Shown: piece after piece, positions 12,106 through 24,530 of the stretch | How positions within the stretch are numbered: the first letter of the stretch is position 1 | Layout of the letters: each line of letters starts with the position of its first letter | NCBI GenBank assembly: GCA_016801845.1 | Contig: CM028920.1 | Span: forward strand, 6,713,001 to 6,777,000 | DNA: 64,000 bases | From: Polydactylus sextarius | Taxonomy: Eukaryota > Chordata > Actinopteri > Polynemidae | Direction: 5' to 3' | Position numbers and translations under genes: made by a program | Notes under the pieces: generated by a model | What the model was told of the DNA's origin: nothing | Seen by the model: the letters and a program-made list of their open reading frames with translations, nothing else | Databases searched by the model: none

Positions 12106-13399
12106 AGTAAAATAGAATAAATTACATTATATTGTCTATAAAGTAGTAAAAGTTGTGATCGATTCCTACAAAGGATGGTTTTCTCTAACCCAATCTGTCA
12201 AGATGGCTCAGTACTGCTTCCTTGCTCACCGGCTGGTGTCCTGCTCAGCAGCAGTGTGAGCACTTTGTTATAGTAATTGGTATTTTTTTGTTTCTTTTCA
12301 CTGGTCTGATGTCATGTTTTCCCAGCTTATACATCACTAAGATAGTTTTCTACCATCTGTAGAGCTTGTGTTTCCAGTGTTGCCCAAACCTAGTTCAACA
12401 GGTACCACTGGAGAACTGGAACTTTTTTAGCCATCAGGCAGCGCATCTGCAGGACCTCTCTTTTAGGACAAATTAGGATCTACTCCTTTGTGGACCATGT
12501 GGTGGAAAATAGGTTCTTTTTTTCTTTTTCAAGGCAGTGTAATTTTGGTACTGGTACTTCAAGTTCTGATACTTTTATACATATTAATTATATTTCAAAA
12601 GGAAATGCCATACCTTAATCTGAAAAATGGAGCAACACTAGTTTAGACAGTCATCTTGAGTTTCACCACTCTACACACTCCCCTGTTGTCCATCAGCACT
12701 ACTTTGACTCTGCCTTCAATTGTTCCAGCTCCAACCACTACTACCCCAGCATCCATCTGCAAGCTCCAGGGGGCTGAGATATTTATCATCACTCCCCAAT
12801 ATTTCTAAGAAATCTTGTAAGCAGAAAGTGACAAAGGTCAAAGCCAAGATACCAAACTCCAAATGTGTATTGCTGCAGCAATAAACATTTAAATTATGAG
12901 TTATCTGCCTGATCTATAGACACCAATACTTTAACTTGACACACAAACGAATGATCATCTCATAAAATGTGATCCATTATGATATTAGAGGCCATGCAAA
13001 GACACACAAGTGTTTTTAGTTATGTGGCTGATTAGACCTGAATCTGGAGATTTACGAAGCTTCACTGGGGTTCACACAAGGTCCCAATAGGGGTGTTAAA
13101 GTTGTAAACTCTGAAATCCAAGAAGATAATAACTTGCATATTAATTCAGGGCTACAGAGAGTTCATAATGTAACACTATTAAATGGCAATTGACTTTAAT
13201 TTACAGGTAACGCTGCTACTTTTAACAAATAGTTTAACATGTGCTTGAGTATTTTTACATGGTAAGAAAGTTAACGGATCTGAGTGCTTCTTCCACTACT
13301 GGTGGTCCCAAGTGCAAAGTTTAAACATCACATCTTAGTTACTGAAACACATCTTACCTGTTTTTGAGTTCTCTTATTCTCGTTTACTCCTTGAAGCAA

Positions 13400-13640
13400 C
13401 CACACATGTTGTAAAAGCCACAAAATGAAAAGAGCAGCAACCTCCGCACGGTACGCCTTTAAACTGAAAACGAAAGCGGGGGACAATGCCATGATTTATT
13501 GATGCTGAATTGATTGCTTTTCTCACCGTTCCTGTCTTTCTCCGAACTGAGCCAGCTGAGGGAAAGCTATCTACGAAATCAATTGTCTGCAAAAGCAAGC
13601 CTTGATGTCAACTTGGCAACAAGTTTTATTTATATTATCA
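13400..13640. promoter_or_regulatory. Candidate conserved non-coding element
   Basis: Non-repetitive block with GGGGGACAATGCCATGATTT (SOX-type ACAATG) and TTGATGCTGAATTGATTGC; flanked by AT-rich DNA. No coding signal. Confidence 0.3.
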
Positions 13641-13730
13641 GCATCCAAGAATGTTTTCTGCAGATGACCTGGCTATGCTCCCAGTATTACAAGTCTCTCT
13701 AACATGTGTTTAGCCACTCAGAGAACCTGT

Positions 13731-13773
13731 GTGTGTGTGTGTGTGTGTGCGTGTGCGTGTGCGTGTGTGTGTG

Positions 13774-13820
<47 letters not shown>
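13731..13820 (+). repeat. (GT)n microsatellite with GCGT interruptions
   Basis: About 90 bp of alternating GT with several GC steps, purine-pyrimidine alternation throughout. Confidence 0.9.
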
Positions 13821-13821
<1 letters not shown>

Positions 13822-14919
13822 CTGCAGGGTGATTTGCTGCTGTAAATTATGACTTTGTGATTAGCGATAAGCTGCTGTTTGAAGGACTTGGGTGAGATAA
13901 AGATGTGCGGTTTGATTGCTGACTGTGTGTGTGTGTGTAAGTGTAAGACCACTGAGTGCTGCCAGATACTGGTAATGACATCATAGAGGTTATCTCTCCA
14001 TCCAACAGATCTGCACATGTCCTGAGTGCATGAAAACATTTTCTAAAAAAAAGAATATGACATATGACACACATGCTCTCCCTCCTGCCTCTCGTGCTTC
14101 CTGATTACCATCTGTGATTTCTTAAAACTATATCATTTTTATATTAATAATGAGTTTAAATGACAATATGAGAAAGGATGCTCATAGTGATTAACTCGCA
14201 CAGAATTATTATCTGACATGAACGTAGTGAAACAGTTAGCAGCTAAAAAAAGCAAAACAAATGTCTTGAAAATTAATCTTAGCTTTATGTGATTGCAGGT
14301 TAAAGGATTGCTTATTTTTCTTTCTCTCATTGTACATCAGATACAAGGCTTGAGTTAATTTATGGTTAGGCTAGCTTAGCATACAGAAGACAATGAAGGA
14401 GAACAATTAGCATAACTCTGGAAGGTGCTTCACATCTCTGGTAAAATTGATAAACGAATGTGCTATCTCATTTATCTTGAACAATGAAAATGAAAGTTGA
14501 AGTATCTAGCTAATAACAACAGGTACGTTGAAGCCTTACGCATCTGAGGTTGCCAGTTTTGGTGTTGTCATGACCAAACCCATTCTTTAAGCTTCCAATC
14601 TGGCACTGTATACCACACTATTGTGTTGTTCATCACCTCCTGCATGCAATTCCACCTATTGCGTGTCCTGTCCAGTCTTTATTTATACTCAACTGAGCTA
14701 AATGGCTTTGGATCTGAATTTTGTGCATAGAGATGATTGATATCAGTCCTCTCAGTCGGTCTTGAGCCATATTTCCAAAATTTCCCCCAAAGTATTTATT
14801 TCTTTTAATTTGTCCAGATGTTTATAAAGAAGATGAAATGACCTTGTTTAAATCAGCTGGCAAAACCTGTTCATTTGCAACGTTTAGTTTCCCCCCGCAA
14901 ACGTGTTTGTTAATACAGA

Positions 14920-15180
14920 ACAGCTGGTACTCTCCCCGTGTCCCACTCTCCACACCCTCCATGTCCCCCTTCCTCTCCTCACAGTGCACTACACTCCTTT
15001 TTTTTTTCCAGGAGAGGGAGGGATGGTCTCCCTCGCTGCCTCCTCTACTCTACATCTGGCCACGTCGTGTTGAACCTCCCAGCTCGGCCGACAGATAAGC
15101 CTCGGTGATGGATACGCGGTGTCACCATCCAAAGCCCTGCCTATCTATTACGGCGTAGCGGCCGTTTCATGTGGTGGTTC
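14920..15180. promoter_or_regulatory. Candidate conserved non-coding element (GC-richer)
   Basis: Locally GC-richer block with CpGs: CAGCTCGGCCGACAGATAAG and ATCTATTACGGCGTAGCGGC. Composition is unlike its flanks. No splice-bounded ORF with family resemblance. Confidence 0.25.
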
Positions 15181-17624
15181 TGTGTATGTGTGTGAGCTGG
15201 GGGTTTATATATGTGTGTGTGTGTGTGTGTGTGTTCCTTGGCAAGGAAGATGGTTCACACATTGGGTTGGTGGGTGTATGAGGTGAGGGGGTGTTTTTTT
15301 TTTTTTTTTTCTTTTCGAAGAGCTACAGGAAAAAGAGTAGAAAACAGACCAGATGAGAGAGAGACAGATGTAGCGGCAAAGATGAAAGTCCTGCTTAGAC
15401 AGTAACGACTGTTTGAGTGCTAGTTTTAATTTGTAACATTAGAAATAATTAATAAAAGCATCAAATTCATTCTATAAGAAATAAATCCAATTCTATGGTG
15501 TAGCTGGATCCTTCCAGTAATTTCTATCTGCACAATACCCTTCATGTGTTATCTGTCTGAGTTCAAATCTTTGTTACATTTGAGGTTTCACATCAGTAAG
15601 TGATATTCAACCATCTGCATGTAACTTTTTCAATAAAAGGAAATCACACCAATTCTCCTCTTACCAAAGAAAAATGGCATCAGTGAAGAAATTAAGCTCG
15701 GCGTCTCATTTTAACCAATAGTTAAATCCTTGTAGAGATGCTGTCACTGCATCCTTATTTGGTCTAGTTAGACCAGAGTGTTGTTGTAACCAACGCCAGC
15801 TGTCTTTTCCCCCAGTTTTAGCTTTTAACAATGCTCCACTATTGTCAGAATTTAGCTTGGCACACTTTAACACAGGGTCTACTGTATTTGGGGGTGGAGA
15901 CTGATCCTCTGCAACTAGATAACACATGTTTGCGTCTGATTTATTTCCTGTTGGGTTCTTTTTGCTGTCCTTATTCGCTCCCCCTGTTTCCTATGTGCAT
16001 TGCCTTTGGCAAATACCAAAGTAAAGAATCTGTTGCTGCCTCTTTCCTGAGCTATGCTGGTAACTTTAATTTGTCCATCAGTTAGATGTTCTGCTGTTCC
16101 TTAGAAGTAAGTCCTTGGGATTTATCATCCGCAGCCAAGTTATCAAGGCTCATAGGAGCTTGTAAACCTTGGCATAACAGTAAACTCTCCTTCCTCAATC
16201 CACCAGTCACTAGAAACATTTAAGACCCCTGATGGGACGCTCAAGTACCCCTATAAAGCCTACATAGCAGTTAGCACAGCAGTTTTTTGTCATAGGGAGG
16301 CAGGTTGGAATCCAAGACAGATCGAAAATCTAAGTAAGGAGAATAAATGGAAAATGTGCTGCCTCATCAGCCAGAGAGGAAAGGGTTTAATCCCACGCCA
16401 GCTCCAGAAGAGTCTGTCGATGTTTTTACCTGGTGAAGAGCAAAGTACTCGGTTAACCTTGCATTCCACAGTAACAAAAAGTTGAAGATAGGAAAGCTTA
16501 CTCCTTCCAATAAAGCTGTAAATTCAGTTTTTTCCAGCGTAAACATGTTTATTCTGTGCACAAATCTTGCAGTAGTGGAAGTAGAAATATCCTGTGATAT
16601 ATTTAATTTGTATATATATGAAAATTACAGGGATGATATCTTGTAATGTGCCTCATATTGTTCTGGTTGTCAGTGTCACTGATCCACAATTTGAAGCTTT
16701 CATCTTGACTAAAAGCTCTCAAATGTAAAGGTGGACTTATTCTACTCTGTTAAAGAGCCTGAGATGGAAAATTCTGGAAATGCTGTTTGACAGACTGAAT
16801 AGCTGCTCTCTTTTGGAAGCCTTTTGATGTACATATGCTAGAAGAGTAAAAGAATCAAATGGCATGTTCAGATATTTGCAATAGAGTGATTTCACTCTGT
16901 GTCCAGGTCAGGAACAATACTGGACCTGGGGTCTGGTGTTTTCAACAAAAGTTGAAGAAGTTCACCTGAGTTTTGTTTAAGTCACAATCAAAACTCCATT
17001 TGATCAGATCCTTAATTTCAATTGTCATTTTATGGGAGACATTAAAGATCTGAAACACTGAAATCATTTTTTGATATGTGTATTTGACGTACACCCAGAG
17101 ATAACATGAACTATTCATTTATTTTACTATGTCTTTAAATTGCTGTACCTTAGTTGGTGCTCTGTGCTGCTAATGTTAAGTTGTTCAATTCAACAGATTT
17201 TAATTCTACATCTATTTGCCATCACTACAGTCTTCATGTTTCAGTTCATTCAAAAAGTCATTGGGTTAGACCAGGTTCAAGGAGGTTGGGTTAGTTTTTA
17301 ATCTTATCAGGTGAGGTGTGACTGACTACAGAGACAATGCGAGTTATCAGGTGATCATGTTGTTAGAGTTCTCTCTTTTGGGGGGTTTTATCGAGTTCTC
17401 TGAGTTTTTGATCAGGTGGAGTGATCCTCAGGTTTATTTGGGACTGGTCTGCTGCCTGTCCTCAGGTTTGCTTGGTTTTCCACAGGTGCATTTTGGATTA
17501 CGTTCTGAATTTTAGATCCCTAGATCCACTGCAGCTGAAGAACAGTCCTGTACCCATTTTTACACTATAATATGTTACATTTATTAATTTCTCAAAGCAT
17601 CCAACAAATGAGGGACAAAACTAA

Positions 17625-17690
17625 AGTGGCTGTGGCCCAAGAGGTAGAGCAGGTCATCTACTTAAAAACTCCAATCCCTCTATCCGATCT
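17625..17690 (+). mobile_element. tRNA-derived SINE fragment
   Basis: GTGGCTGTGGCCCAAGAGGT then AGAGCAGGTCATC resembles the A-box head of a common teleost tRNA-derived SINE (GTGGCTCAGGAGGTAGAGC type). The expected B-box GGTTCGATCCC is eroded to CTCCAATCCC. Confidence 0.45.
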
Positions 17691-17739
17691 TTCCTTCACT
17701 GCCTCCAGGATGTGAAACACTGATGACAATTTAATATTA

Positions 17740-18040
17740 GTCAGACAAAAGTGCTCTTGTTTTGTCTTTTCTTCTCTATCGGGTTTTGCTACTCACTTAG
17801 AGTCCTTGGCACTTCATCTCAATGCAGAATCCAACAATCATGGAATCCTCTTTGATCCAATCTTAAAAATTGACAGAGGTATTAATAGTGTTGTGAAGCT
17901 TAGGAATATCCCCAAAATCAAACCTCACCCCAAAACTCTGGAACAGTTTAGCTTGTAACATCGAGTGTTCCCCCCTTCTGTGGACACTTTGAAGACTAAA
18001 CTGAAGATACGTATTTTCTCAGGCTTTAGACTGTCCTTAG
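17740..18040 (+). mobile_element. LINE reverse-transcriptase C-terminal fragment
   Basis: Frame-broken translation keeps the end of a non-LTR retrotransposon ORF: GILFDP then INSVVKLRNIPKIKP near 17840-17925, PKLWNSL near 17930, and SVDTLKTKLKIRIFS near 17975-18020. These follow the usual order at the C-terminus of fish LINE polymerases. Frameshifts and stops separate the pieces. It is a different family from the tails at 7.6 and 11.9 kb. Confidence 0.7.
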
Positions 18041-18099
18041 GGGTTTCTACTCTCATATTTCTAAGTGTCCTTGCCTGTGTATGCCAATTTATTTAAATG

Positions 18100-18560
18100 T
18101 ATAATCTGAATATTTGGATGCAGGTGGTGAGTTAAGTGCACACTCATACATGTAGCCAGTCCTGTCAGCAATATAGAACAAAAAAATCTGTATATTAAGA
18201 AAAATCCCTGACCACATTAGCCAGGCTGATTGCGCCAAACAATTGTAGTTTTCCACTTGTAGTCGCTCATGATTCACAGATGCCTGTTTCCATGGGAGAC
18301 CTGGGACCCACTGCTGAGGCCTCCGACTGTGTAAAAGTGCAGTAAAAACTTCCAAACCGCCTTTTCCACGTTGATGTACAGTTTCCGCTGTGATCAGAAG
18401 TAGCTTTTTGGGAGGGCCAAGAGGTTTGTAAAGAGAGGTCACTCGCCACAAACACACAAAGGCCAGGACCGGCTCCAAAGAGGAAGGAAACTGAGAGAGC
18501 ACATGGGGGGCACTCACATAAATATATGCACCCGAGGGGGGAAAACTCCTTCAGATAAAG
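18100..18560. promoter_or_regulatory. Candidate conserved non-coding element
   Basis: A 450 bp high-complexity block: GCCAAACAATTGTAG (SOX-like), CCTGTTTCCATGGGAG, TTCCAAACCGCCTTTTCC, AAGAGAGGTCACTCGCC. The minus ORF of 142 codons across it lacks family resemblance. It lies about 8.6 kb beyond the sox9 polyadenylation site. Confidence 0.35.
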
Positions 18561-18579
18561 AGGTGTAGGTATTTATTTG

Positions 18580-18900
18580 TATGCGTGTGAGGTATTTTGT
18601 GTGTTACCCATGTAGTTATGTTTTGACTACAACAGGTCTGATACGGAGTCATGCAGTAAAAGAGGCCCCGGAGCGCCATAAAGCCGACCCTTACAGTACA
18701 TATTTTTGCCCCTCAGCTAAATTAAACAATAACAATGCAGCTCTCCATTGTTTTTTAATAATGAGCTGATTTTCAGACCGGAGCTCACATCGTGTTTCTT
18801 ATTTTCCCATGTTGTTGGATGGTAACAGAAATGCAATTAAAGTCATTGTTTCATTAAAGCATGTTGCCAGTGAGCAGCGATAATAACCACCACTACACAG
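18580..18900. promoter_or_regulatory. Candidate enhancer with inverted SOX sites
   Basis: High-complexity block containing AACAATG (18731-18737) and CCATTGTT (18745-18752) facing each other, a further AAACAAT at 18724 and CATTGTTTCATT near 18844. SOX9 binds as a dimer to inverted ACAAT sites, so this is a plausible SoxE target. Conservation not tested. Confidence 0.4.
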
Positions 18901-18904
18901 CTAT

Positions 18905-19020
18905 AGGAGCTTTGTTGGACACTCACAGCTTTTTTTTTTTTTACATATATATTTTTTTTTTGGTTGTCTTTTTTTTGTTGTTGTTTCTTCACACACACAC
19001 ACACACACACTTACACACAC
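18905..19020. repeat. T-rich tract and (CA)n microsatellite
   Basis: T homopolymers near 18930-18975, then CACACA repeats at 18991-19019. Confidence 0.85.
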
Positions 19021-19514
19021 ATAATTAGAACTTAAATCCCCAGCAATTATTACCCAATCAGTTTTTCCTTGCTTGTCAACAGTCTTTCCCACTTTTTTTC
19101 ACTCATTTATCTGTTCATGCTTCTATGCTTTGACCGTGCTCCATTTTTCCAGGGTTGTTAGTCGGTATATTCTCTCTCTCTCTCTCTCTCTGTCTTTCTC
19201 CGTCTGTCTGTTTTTGCGTTCTCTGTGTCTCTATCACAGGCTCTTGGTCTCTAAACCTCCTTTAGTCTTTGTGCAGTATTTTGCATTTGAAAAGACCACC
19301 CATGGGTTCATGAGGGGGCAAAGTCTGAGAGGGGAATTGGTTTAGAATATTAATTGTTTTTGGTTTTTTTTCTCCTCTCTCTCTGGGAAAACTGATTAAC
19401 GCTGCTGGTCACTTTCATGTAAAACCCTGTTCTGCATAGACAAACTGTAGTGTATTCAGGGGAGTGTTGGGATTTTTTTGGCTGCTGTTTGCACAGACCC
19501 ACAAACACCAACCA

Positions 19515-19640
19515 AGCAATACAACAGTGACCATCAACTGGCGGCCCGCAGGCCAAATCCGGCCCACCGAACCATCCAATTCAGCCCGCAACTAGATTCC
19601 AAAATTGTGAGGATCAAACAGAAAATATTTTGTGGTACAG
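19515..19640 (+). mobile_element. hAT-like repeat fragment (GGCCCGCAGGCC type)
   Basis: CAACTGGCGGCCCGCAGGCC followed by AAATCCGGCCCACC is a familiar vertebrate interspersed motif associated with hAT-type DNA transposons. Family assignment is from memory and uncertain. Confidence 0.35.
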
Positions 19641-19972
19641 ACTATTAAAGCACCAGGAAAAAAAAAACAAAAAAAACAACTGGGACTTAAAAAACTAAGC
19701 TAAAAATGCCTGAAGTTTTGTAATAAAAATAAATATGAACAATAAACATCAATGTGTCTGTTTATTTTGAAATTTAATTCAATTTAGTCCCAATTTGAAT
19801 TGAGGCCTATTGTCCTGACACAATTTCAACAAATATAGTAGAAAGTATTTCGCACCAGGCATGGCTTTAGCTAAGGTGCTGTTACTGCAGATTCCTTATG
19901 TAAGTTGCTACAGATAATCTGTTAGCAAAACTTACACAAAAAGCAGACCAAGAGTAACAAGCTAGCTAACAA

Positions 19973-20006
19973 GTTAGCTAATGACTAATTTTAGTCATTA
20001 GCTAAC
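19973..20006. repeat. 34 bp perfect palindrome
   Basis: Arms GTTAGCTAATGACTAA and TTAGTCATTAGCTAAC, fully complementary over 16 bp with a TT centre. It sits in a GCTA-rich repeat-like block (about 19850-20225, ending TTGCAGCTTTAATG), so it may be the core of a palindromic MITE. Confidence 0.85.
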
Positions 20007-20599
20007 CTTAGTCTTTACTTTAGGTAACTATATAAAATGTAACCATATACATTTGTATAGCTAACTTTATTTTGTTAGCATTAGCTAAATCTGGTTAGTA
20101 CTTTCTTAGCCTGCTTAAGAAATCTGCAGAAATGCAATTTTTTTTTTCCCTTTCTGGAAGTGACATCTTCCACACAGACATAGTCATTTGATCCATAAAA
20201 AAATATTGACTATTGCAGCTTTAATGTTTAGATTTCAAACAGTGGCGTTGAGTGCATGAGAGTGTTGTGTATATATACTTTGTTGCCAGGAGTCTGCCGT
20301 TTGATGTGTATAATTTGCAGTTGCAGTTTGATTATATGTAATTAATCAAGCTCAGTCATAGTAACAGTTTTTTTTTCTTCTTTCACCTAATTCACAGAAA
20401 AGCACCTGGCAAAACACAGAAATGTCGGCATCACGATAGTAATAGCAGGCAATAGTACATTTTCACCCAAATACATGTGTTTCTATTGGCATTTTCAAAG
20501 AACATGTAATGATGAACTCAGGGTATCTTTCCAAATAGATTGGAATTTTGGGAATTAATGAGTCTTTTGAAGCTGAATTACATTCTTTGCTTTATTCGC

Positions 20600-21010
20600 A
20601 GCCAGCACTACGCCCTACATCACACCATCTTACTGTATCTACAGTGACCTCAGAGACTGATGAGATAAACATTTCTTTCCCGACCCTCCCTGTCCTGCTT
20701 ATACCAAAACCTTAGAGTTTTTTTCAGTCAATGTCTGTCATGCTCTGTCTTTCAGACCTCACACTACCTCAACAATGGTGTGGTCTGTAATTGTCAGCCG
20801 TATCAAGCCTATAACCAGGCTGCCCGTCTGGCGGGGTATCGGATGATAATCAGTACGGCAGGCTGCAGTTAGTGCTGTCGCTCAAAGCCTCTGACGTCAC
20901 GGCCACATGCCTCTGTGATTAGTTCTGGTTCAGATCCAGCTGACCTGCATTGTCGCCCATGATCAGTGTCCTACAAATGCCTGTAATGGGACAAACACTG
21001 TTCATTAAGA
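20600..21010. promoter_or_regulatory. Candidate enhancer with SOX/RUNX composite site
   Basis: About 400 bp of high-complexity sequence with CpGs, including AACAATGG directly abutting TGTGGTCT (20771-20786), CTGACGTCACGG (a full CRE, near 20891) and TGGCGGGGTATCGGATGA. Strong contrast with the TA-rich flank at 21153. One of the better enhancer candidates on the 3' side. Confidence 0.4.
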
Positions 21011-21148
21011 GTTTGAAGGGGCTGTAAATTGGAACTATGTGTTGTGACGCTGGAGAATGTCGGAGCTGCCATCCTGTCTGGAGCCTAGAATCTTGGATTA
21101 TTTGACCATGATTATGTCGTCCTGAAGATTATGAATGAGATAGAAGTG

Positions 21149-21152
<4 letters not shown>

Positions 21153-21197
<45 letters not shown>
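21153..21197 (+). repeat. (TA)n microsatellite
   Basis: About 22 uninterrupted TA units. Confidence 0.95.
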
Positions 21198-21200
<3 letters not shown>

Positions 21201-21779
21201 ACATACTTCTTTTCTAAGGGGGGAAATAAATTCCAACTAACTTCCTGTTATGTATCGGCCAGTTATTTTCCGCACATACTTCAAGCCATGCCAACACAGG
21301 TTCCTAAAAATCTAGAACAAACTGAATATCTGGGCATAAAGAGTCATATTTGAGGGGACTAGAATTTTAGAAGTCATGCTCACAGCACTGAAAAATGATT
21401 CAAAGACCTAATGTTGAACCCAACAGACCCAACAAATGGCCTCGCAAAGTGCCGTACATGATGTAATTGTGGTGACCCAACCATTTAAATGTCCAACACC
21501 ACTGTGGTGCATCTACGCAAGTGTCTTCACTTATTTGGTTTGATGTCATCTGCCTTACTGTTCCATTACTTGTGTTCTAGCTGTGAAATGTCACAGCATT
21601 TCTGAAGCAGACAACATGGAAACACTAGAGTGGGTGCACAGGGTTTTTAAAATCTTATTATTATAATTGTTAGAGCCCACTCATTCTCAAAGGAGAAATT
21701 AATTCATCAAATGTGGCCTATTTTTCAAAACTTTGCTTGTTCCCCGTTTGGTTTTGTCTGTTTTCTTCTCACTAAGTGC

Positions 21780-22120
21780 AGACATGATTATTAATCATTT
21801 AAGAGAAAGAGATGATGGCACATATTGGAGCACATGTACCACTTTGGCTTTGTTGATATTGTTGAGCATGAGATTTACATGGAGCACTCTGTCATCACAA
21901 TTTATTTGGCAGAGACGCTGCTCATGCCTGCGATGTGACGTGACTTGTCTGCTTGGCTCCGTGCTGTGGAAAACATCCATATGAAACATGTCATCTGTCC
22001 TGTGCTTGTTACTACCATTTCCCCTGTCATGTGAGTGCTGCACAGACTGATGGCTTTCTCAGATGGGACCATGTGCTACTTGCTCTTGACCGCAGTCAGC
22101 CTCTTCTCAACCATTTGATG
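21780..22120. promoter_or_regulatory. Candidate conserved non-coding element
   Basis: Contains GATTATTAATCATTTAAG (homeodomain-type palindrome ATTAAT), GGCTTTGTTGATATTGTTG (two SOX-like cores) and GCGATGTGACGTGAC. Non-repetitive, no coding signal. Confidence 0.3.
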
Positions 22121-22539
22121 TCTGACCATCTGTCTGTGCTTCTTGTTGACCGTCTCTCTAGTTCTCTGCCTTCATATTTCTTTCTCTCATTTAATATACT
22201 TAATATTCTAGAACTGAGCACTGTGAGTACTTCAAGTTTGGCTGCAAACCTTTCCCTTTCTTAATTATTGAAACACCTACATTGTTATCGTTACGCCTTC
22301 ACATCAGATGGAAATATGTCAGATATTTTAGACTCTGTTTTCCATTATGCACTTTTCCAGCTTGACATATTTCCTTTGCTAAATTACACAGAGATTGTCA
22401 TTAAAGTTGTGTCAGAGAGTTAAGCTGGTAAACCAGAGACACAGGTGTGTTTTCATTCATTCAACCAGTCCAACTGAAGCTAATTGGTGCTCAAAAGAAT
22501 TGGAGGCAAGAGGTATTGCCAAAAATATGTTGTATGCAA

Positions 22540-22880
22540 TCACATTGGCCTTTGACCCTTGACCACCTAAAATGTAACCTGTTCAAATATTGGATGTAAG
22601 TGAATGTTTCTGCCAAATTTGAAAGGATTCCCTCATGGTGGTCTTGAGATATTAATTTTAAGAGACCAAAAACATGTGTTTGTTAACTTTAGTCACGTCA
22701 GTTTTGACCCTCATCTACCAAACTGAATTAAATTGAAACTGAGTGCTTGTGCCAGTTGACTATGATGTTGACCTTTTGACCCTTTGGCCAACAAACTGTA
22801 ACCGCTTTGTTCTTGATTTGAATGAACGTATGAAATGTTAAAGTATTTCCTCGAGGCATTCTTTAGATATTGTATTCATG
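22540..22880 (-). repeat. Copy of the TGACC-rich teleost repeat
   Basis: Related to the array at 45380-46160 but in the opposite orientation: CCTTTGACCCTTGACCACC, GCCAAATTTGAAAGGATTCC, GGTGGTCTTGAGATATT, GTTGACCTTTTGACCC. Spacing of related blocks suggests two degenerate units. Confidence 0.55.
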
Positions 22881-24229
22881 GTGAGATAGATGAGCAGGCA
22901 ATGTGACAACAATACGTGTGCCCGCTGCTGTCACTGGCAAAGAGACATTTATGACAATAAATCTGGGCTCGTAAGACTCTGAGACACGAAGGAGGGGAAC
23001 ATAGTGGCTGATCAGGTCATTTAGACAAACAGGGGGATAAACTGAGACATGACCTTTAAAACATCACAGAAACCATAAAAACATGCCAGCGCAGTGCTAC
23101 CTAATTTTAAGAAAAAGTAGTGAAATGACACATATCAAAAACAAACATGAGAGAGACCTGGTTCAGTTGGGATATAGTTGAGGGAGTATTGACCTCATAC
23201 TGTATTTATATGGACACTGAGGTCTTCAAAAGACAGAAACTGTTCGCTGCTAATGGAACAACAACCATGTCAAATATTGGCTGCAGTTTTAAAATGATTT
23301 ATAACCAACTAAACATGTGTTGTTGAAGACTGTTAGAAGACATTACTTCAAAAACAAACTTGATTTTATAGACTTTGTTCTGTTTTTCCTTACTAAGATA
23401 AACTAGGACACACTGCTGGCAAACACAAAGTGCTGGACAGGGAGAGAAATGCAGCCTTGGATTTATCTGCAGGGATCAGTGATCAGCTGGTGATCCCATT
23501 CCCAGCACTCGGCAGCGGTGGCAGTATAGACACTCACAGTGATGGCAAAGACACTTTGAAATAGTTCTTCTTTTTTTTCTTCTTTTTTTTTTCGCTCAGC
23601 CGATGGCAGTGGTTTCTCTTAGTGCAACTTCGCCAACATGCAGTGACATTTGACCTTATGATGTTTCAGTATCGTCAGCTTTTGTGTGACTTGGCTGTAT
23701 CATTAGGCATTACGCATCGTAAAATTAATATGTACAGCATTATCCTGTCATCTTAACCACTGTCTTAGAAACAAACCTACACATACGGCTTGATATGGAG
23801 CAGAGACGTCTGCGGGCCTTTTCTTTTATAATCCATGACAGCTCTTTCTGTTTCCTAAAGGTCACCATCTGTACGCCATCATGTCATATGACCTCAGTCA
23901 TCTCCCTCTCGCTTGTACATGTTGTTGTTCTCAACAACATGATTGATACTTTTTCCGTGTTCTTGCAGTCATTGCGCTGTATCTTGTTACAACAGTGGCA
24001 TTTTTTTTTTTTTTTTGCATGCGTGTCAGGAGCTTGCAGACACGTCCAACTGTGTCGATCCGTTGGCATGCGGGAGCTCAAAATGTAAAATTTGATTAGT
24101 AACAGAAAAGTCTATAGCTCTCAACTGACTAGTTACTGAAAATCTGTTTTCATTATCCAAAGTCTGCAATAACAGAAAACCTCCCCCTCTTTTTTTCCCT
24201 CTCTCTCTCTTTAAAAATCATTCTTCACA

Positions 24230-24530
24230 AGGATGAAACTGCAGGACCACAGTCCATCAGCAGTCATGCAAGTACAAAGTGAGTCTTGGCTTCATCCCTG
24301 TCTCACCCGTTGGGCTCCTCAACCCTCCATAAATGGCGTGTTCAAGAGCTGCCTCCAATGAGTATGAAAACATTGTGTCGCCTAACACATAATCCACATC
24401 ATAGGAAAATGGTGTTTGCTCCCCGGGCAGCGTGACATCACTGTGTTTCCCTTCCTTGACCTTTTGTCGGATGCCAGCTCCGCAGACTTGACGGGAGGGG
24501 TTTTTGCTGTCGGAGCGACTCGTGCCCAGT
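24230..24530. promoter_or_regulatory. Candidate conserved non-coding element
   Basis: Block with CCTCCATAAATGGCGTG, CATTGTGTCGCCTAACAC and GGAAAATGGTGTTTGC, bounded by homopolymer tracts. Chosen on texture only. Confidence 0.25.

Larger units (their letters stand above)
12110..17615. other. Gene-free stretch
   Basis: AT-rich without a gene. It holds a repeat-like AGTACTTGAG-type fragment near 13200-13310, a candidate element at 13400-13640, a GT microsatellite at 13731-13820, a teleost short repeat near 14340-14470, a higher-GC candidate element at 14920-15180 and a TG run at 15208-15234. A weak tRNA-like repeat trace lies near 16265-16310. Confidence 0.55.

Noticed and set aside
13710..14039. 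Thr/His repeat ORF on the minus strand
   Set aside because: Produced by the GT microsatellite.
16265..16310. tRNA-like segment with TTAGCACAGCAG and GGTTGGAATCC
   Set aside because: Too degenerate for a functional tRNA; at most a SINE trace.
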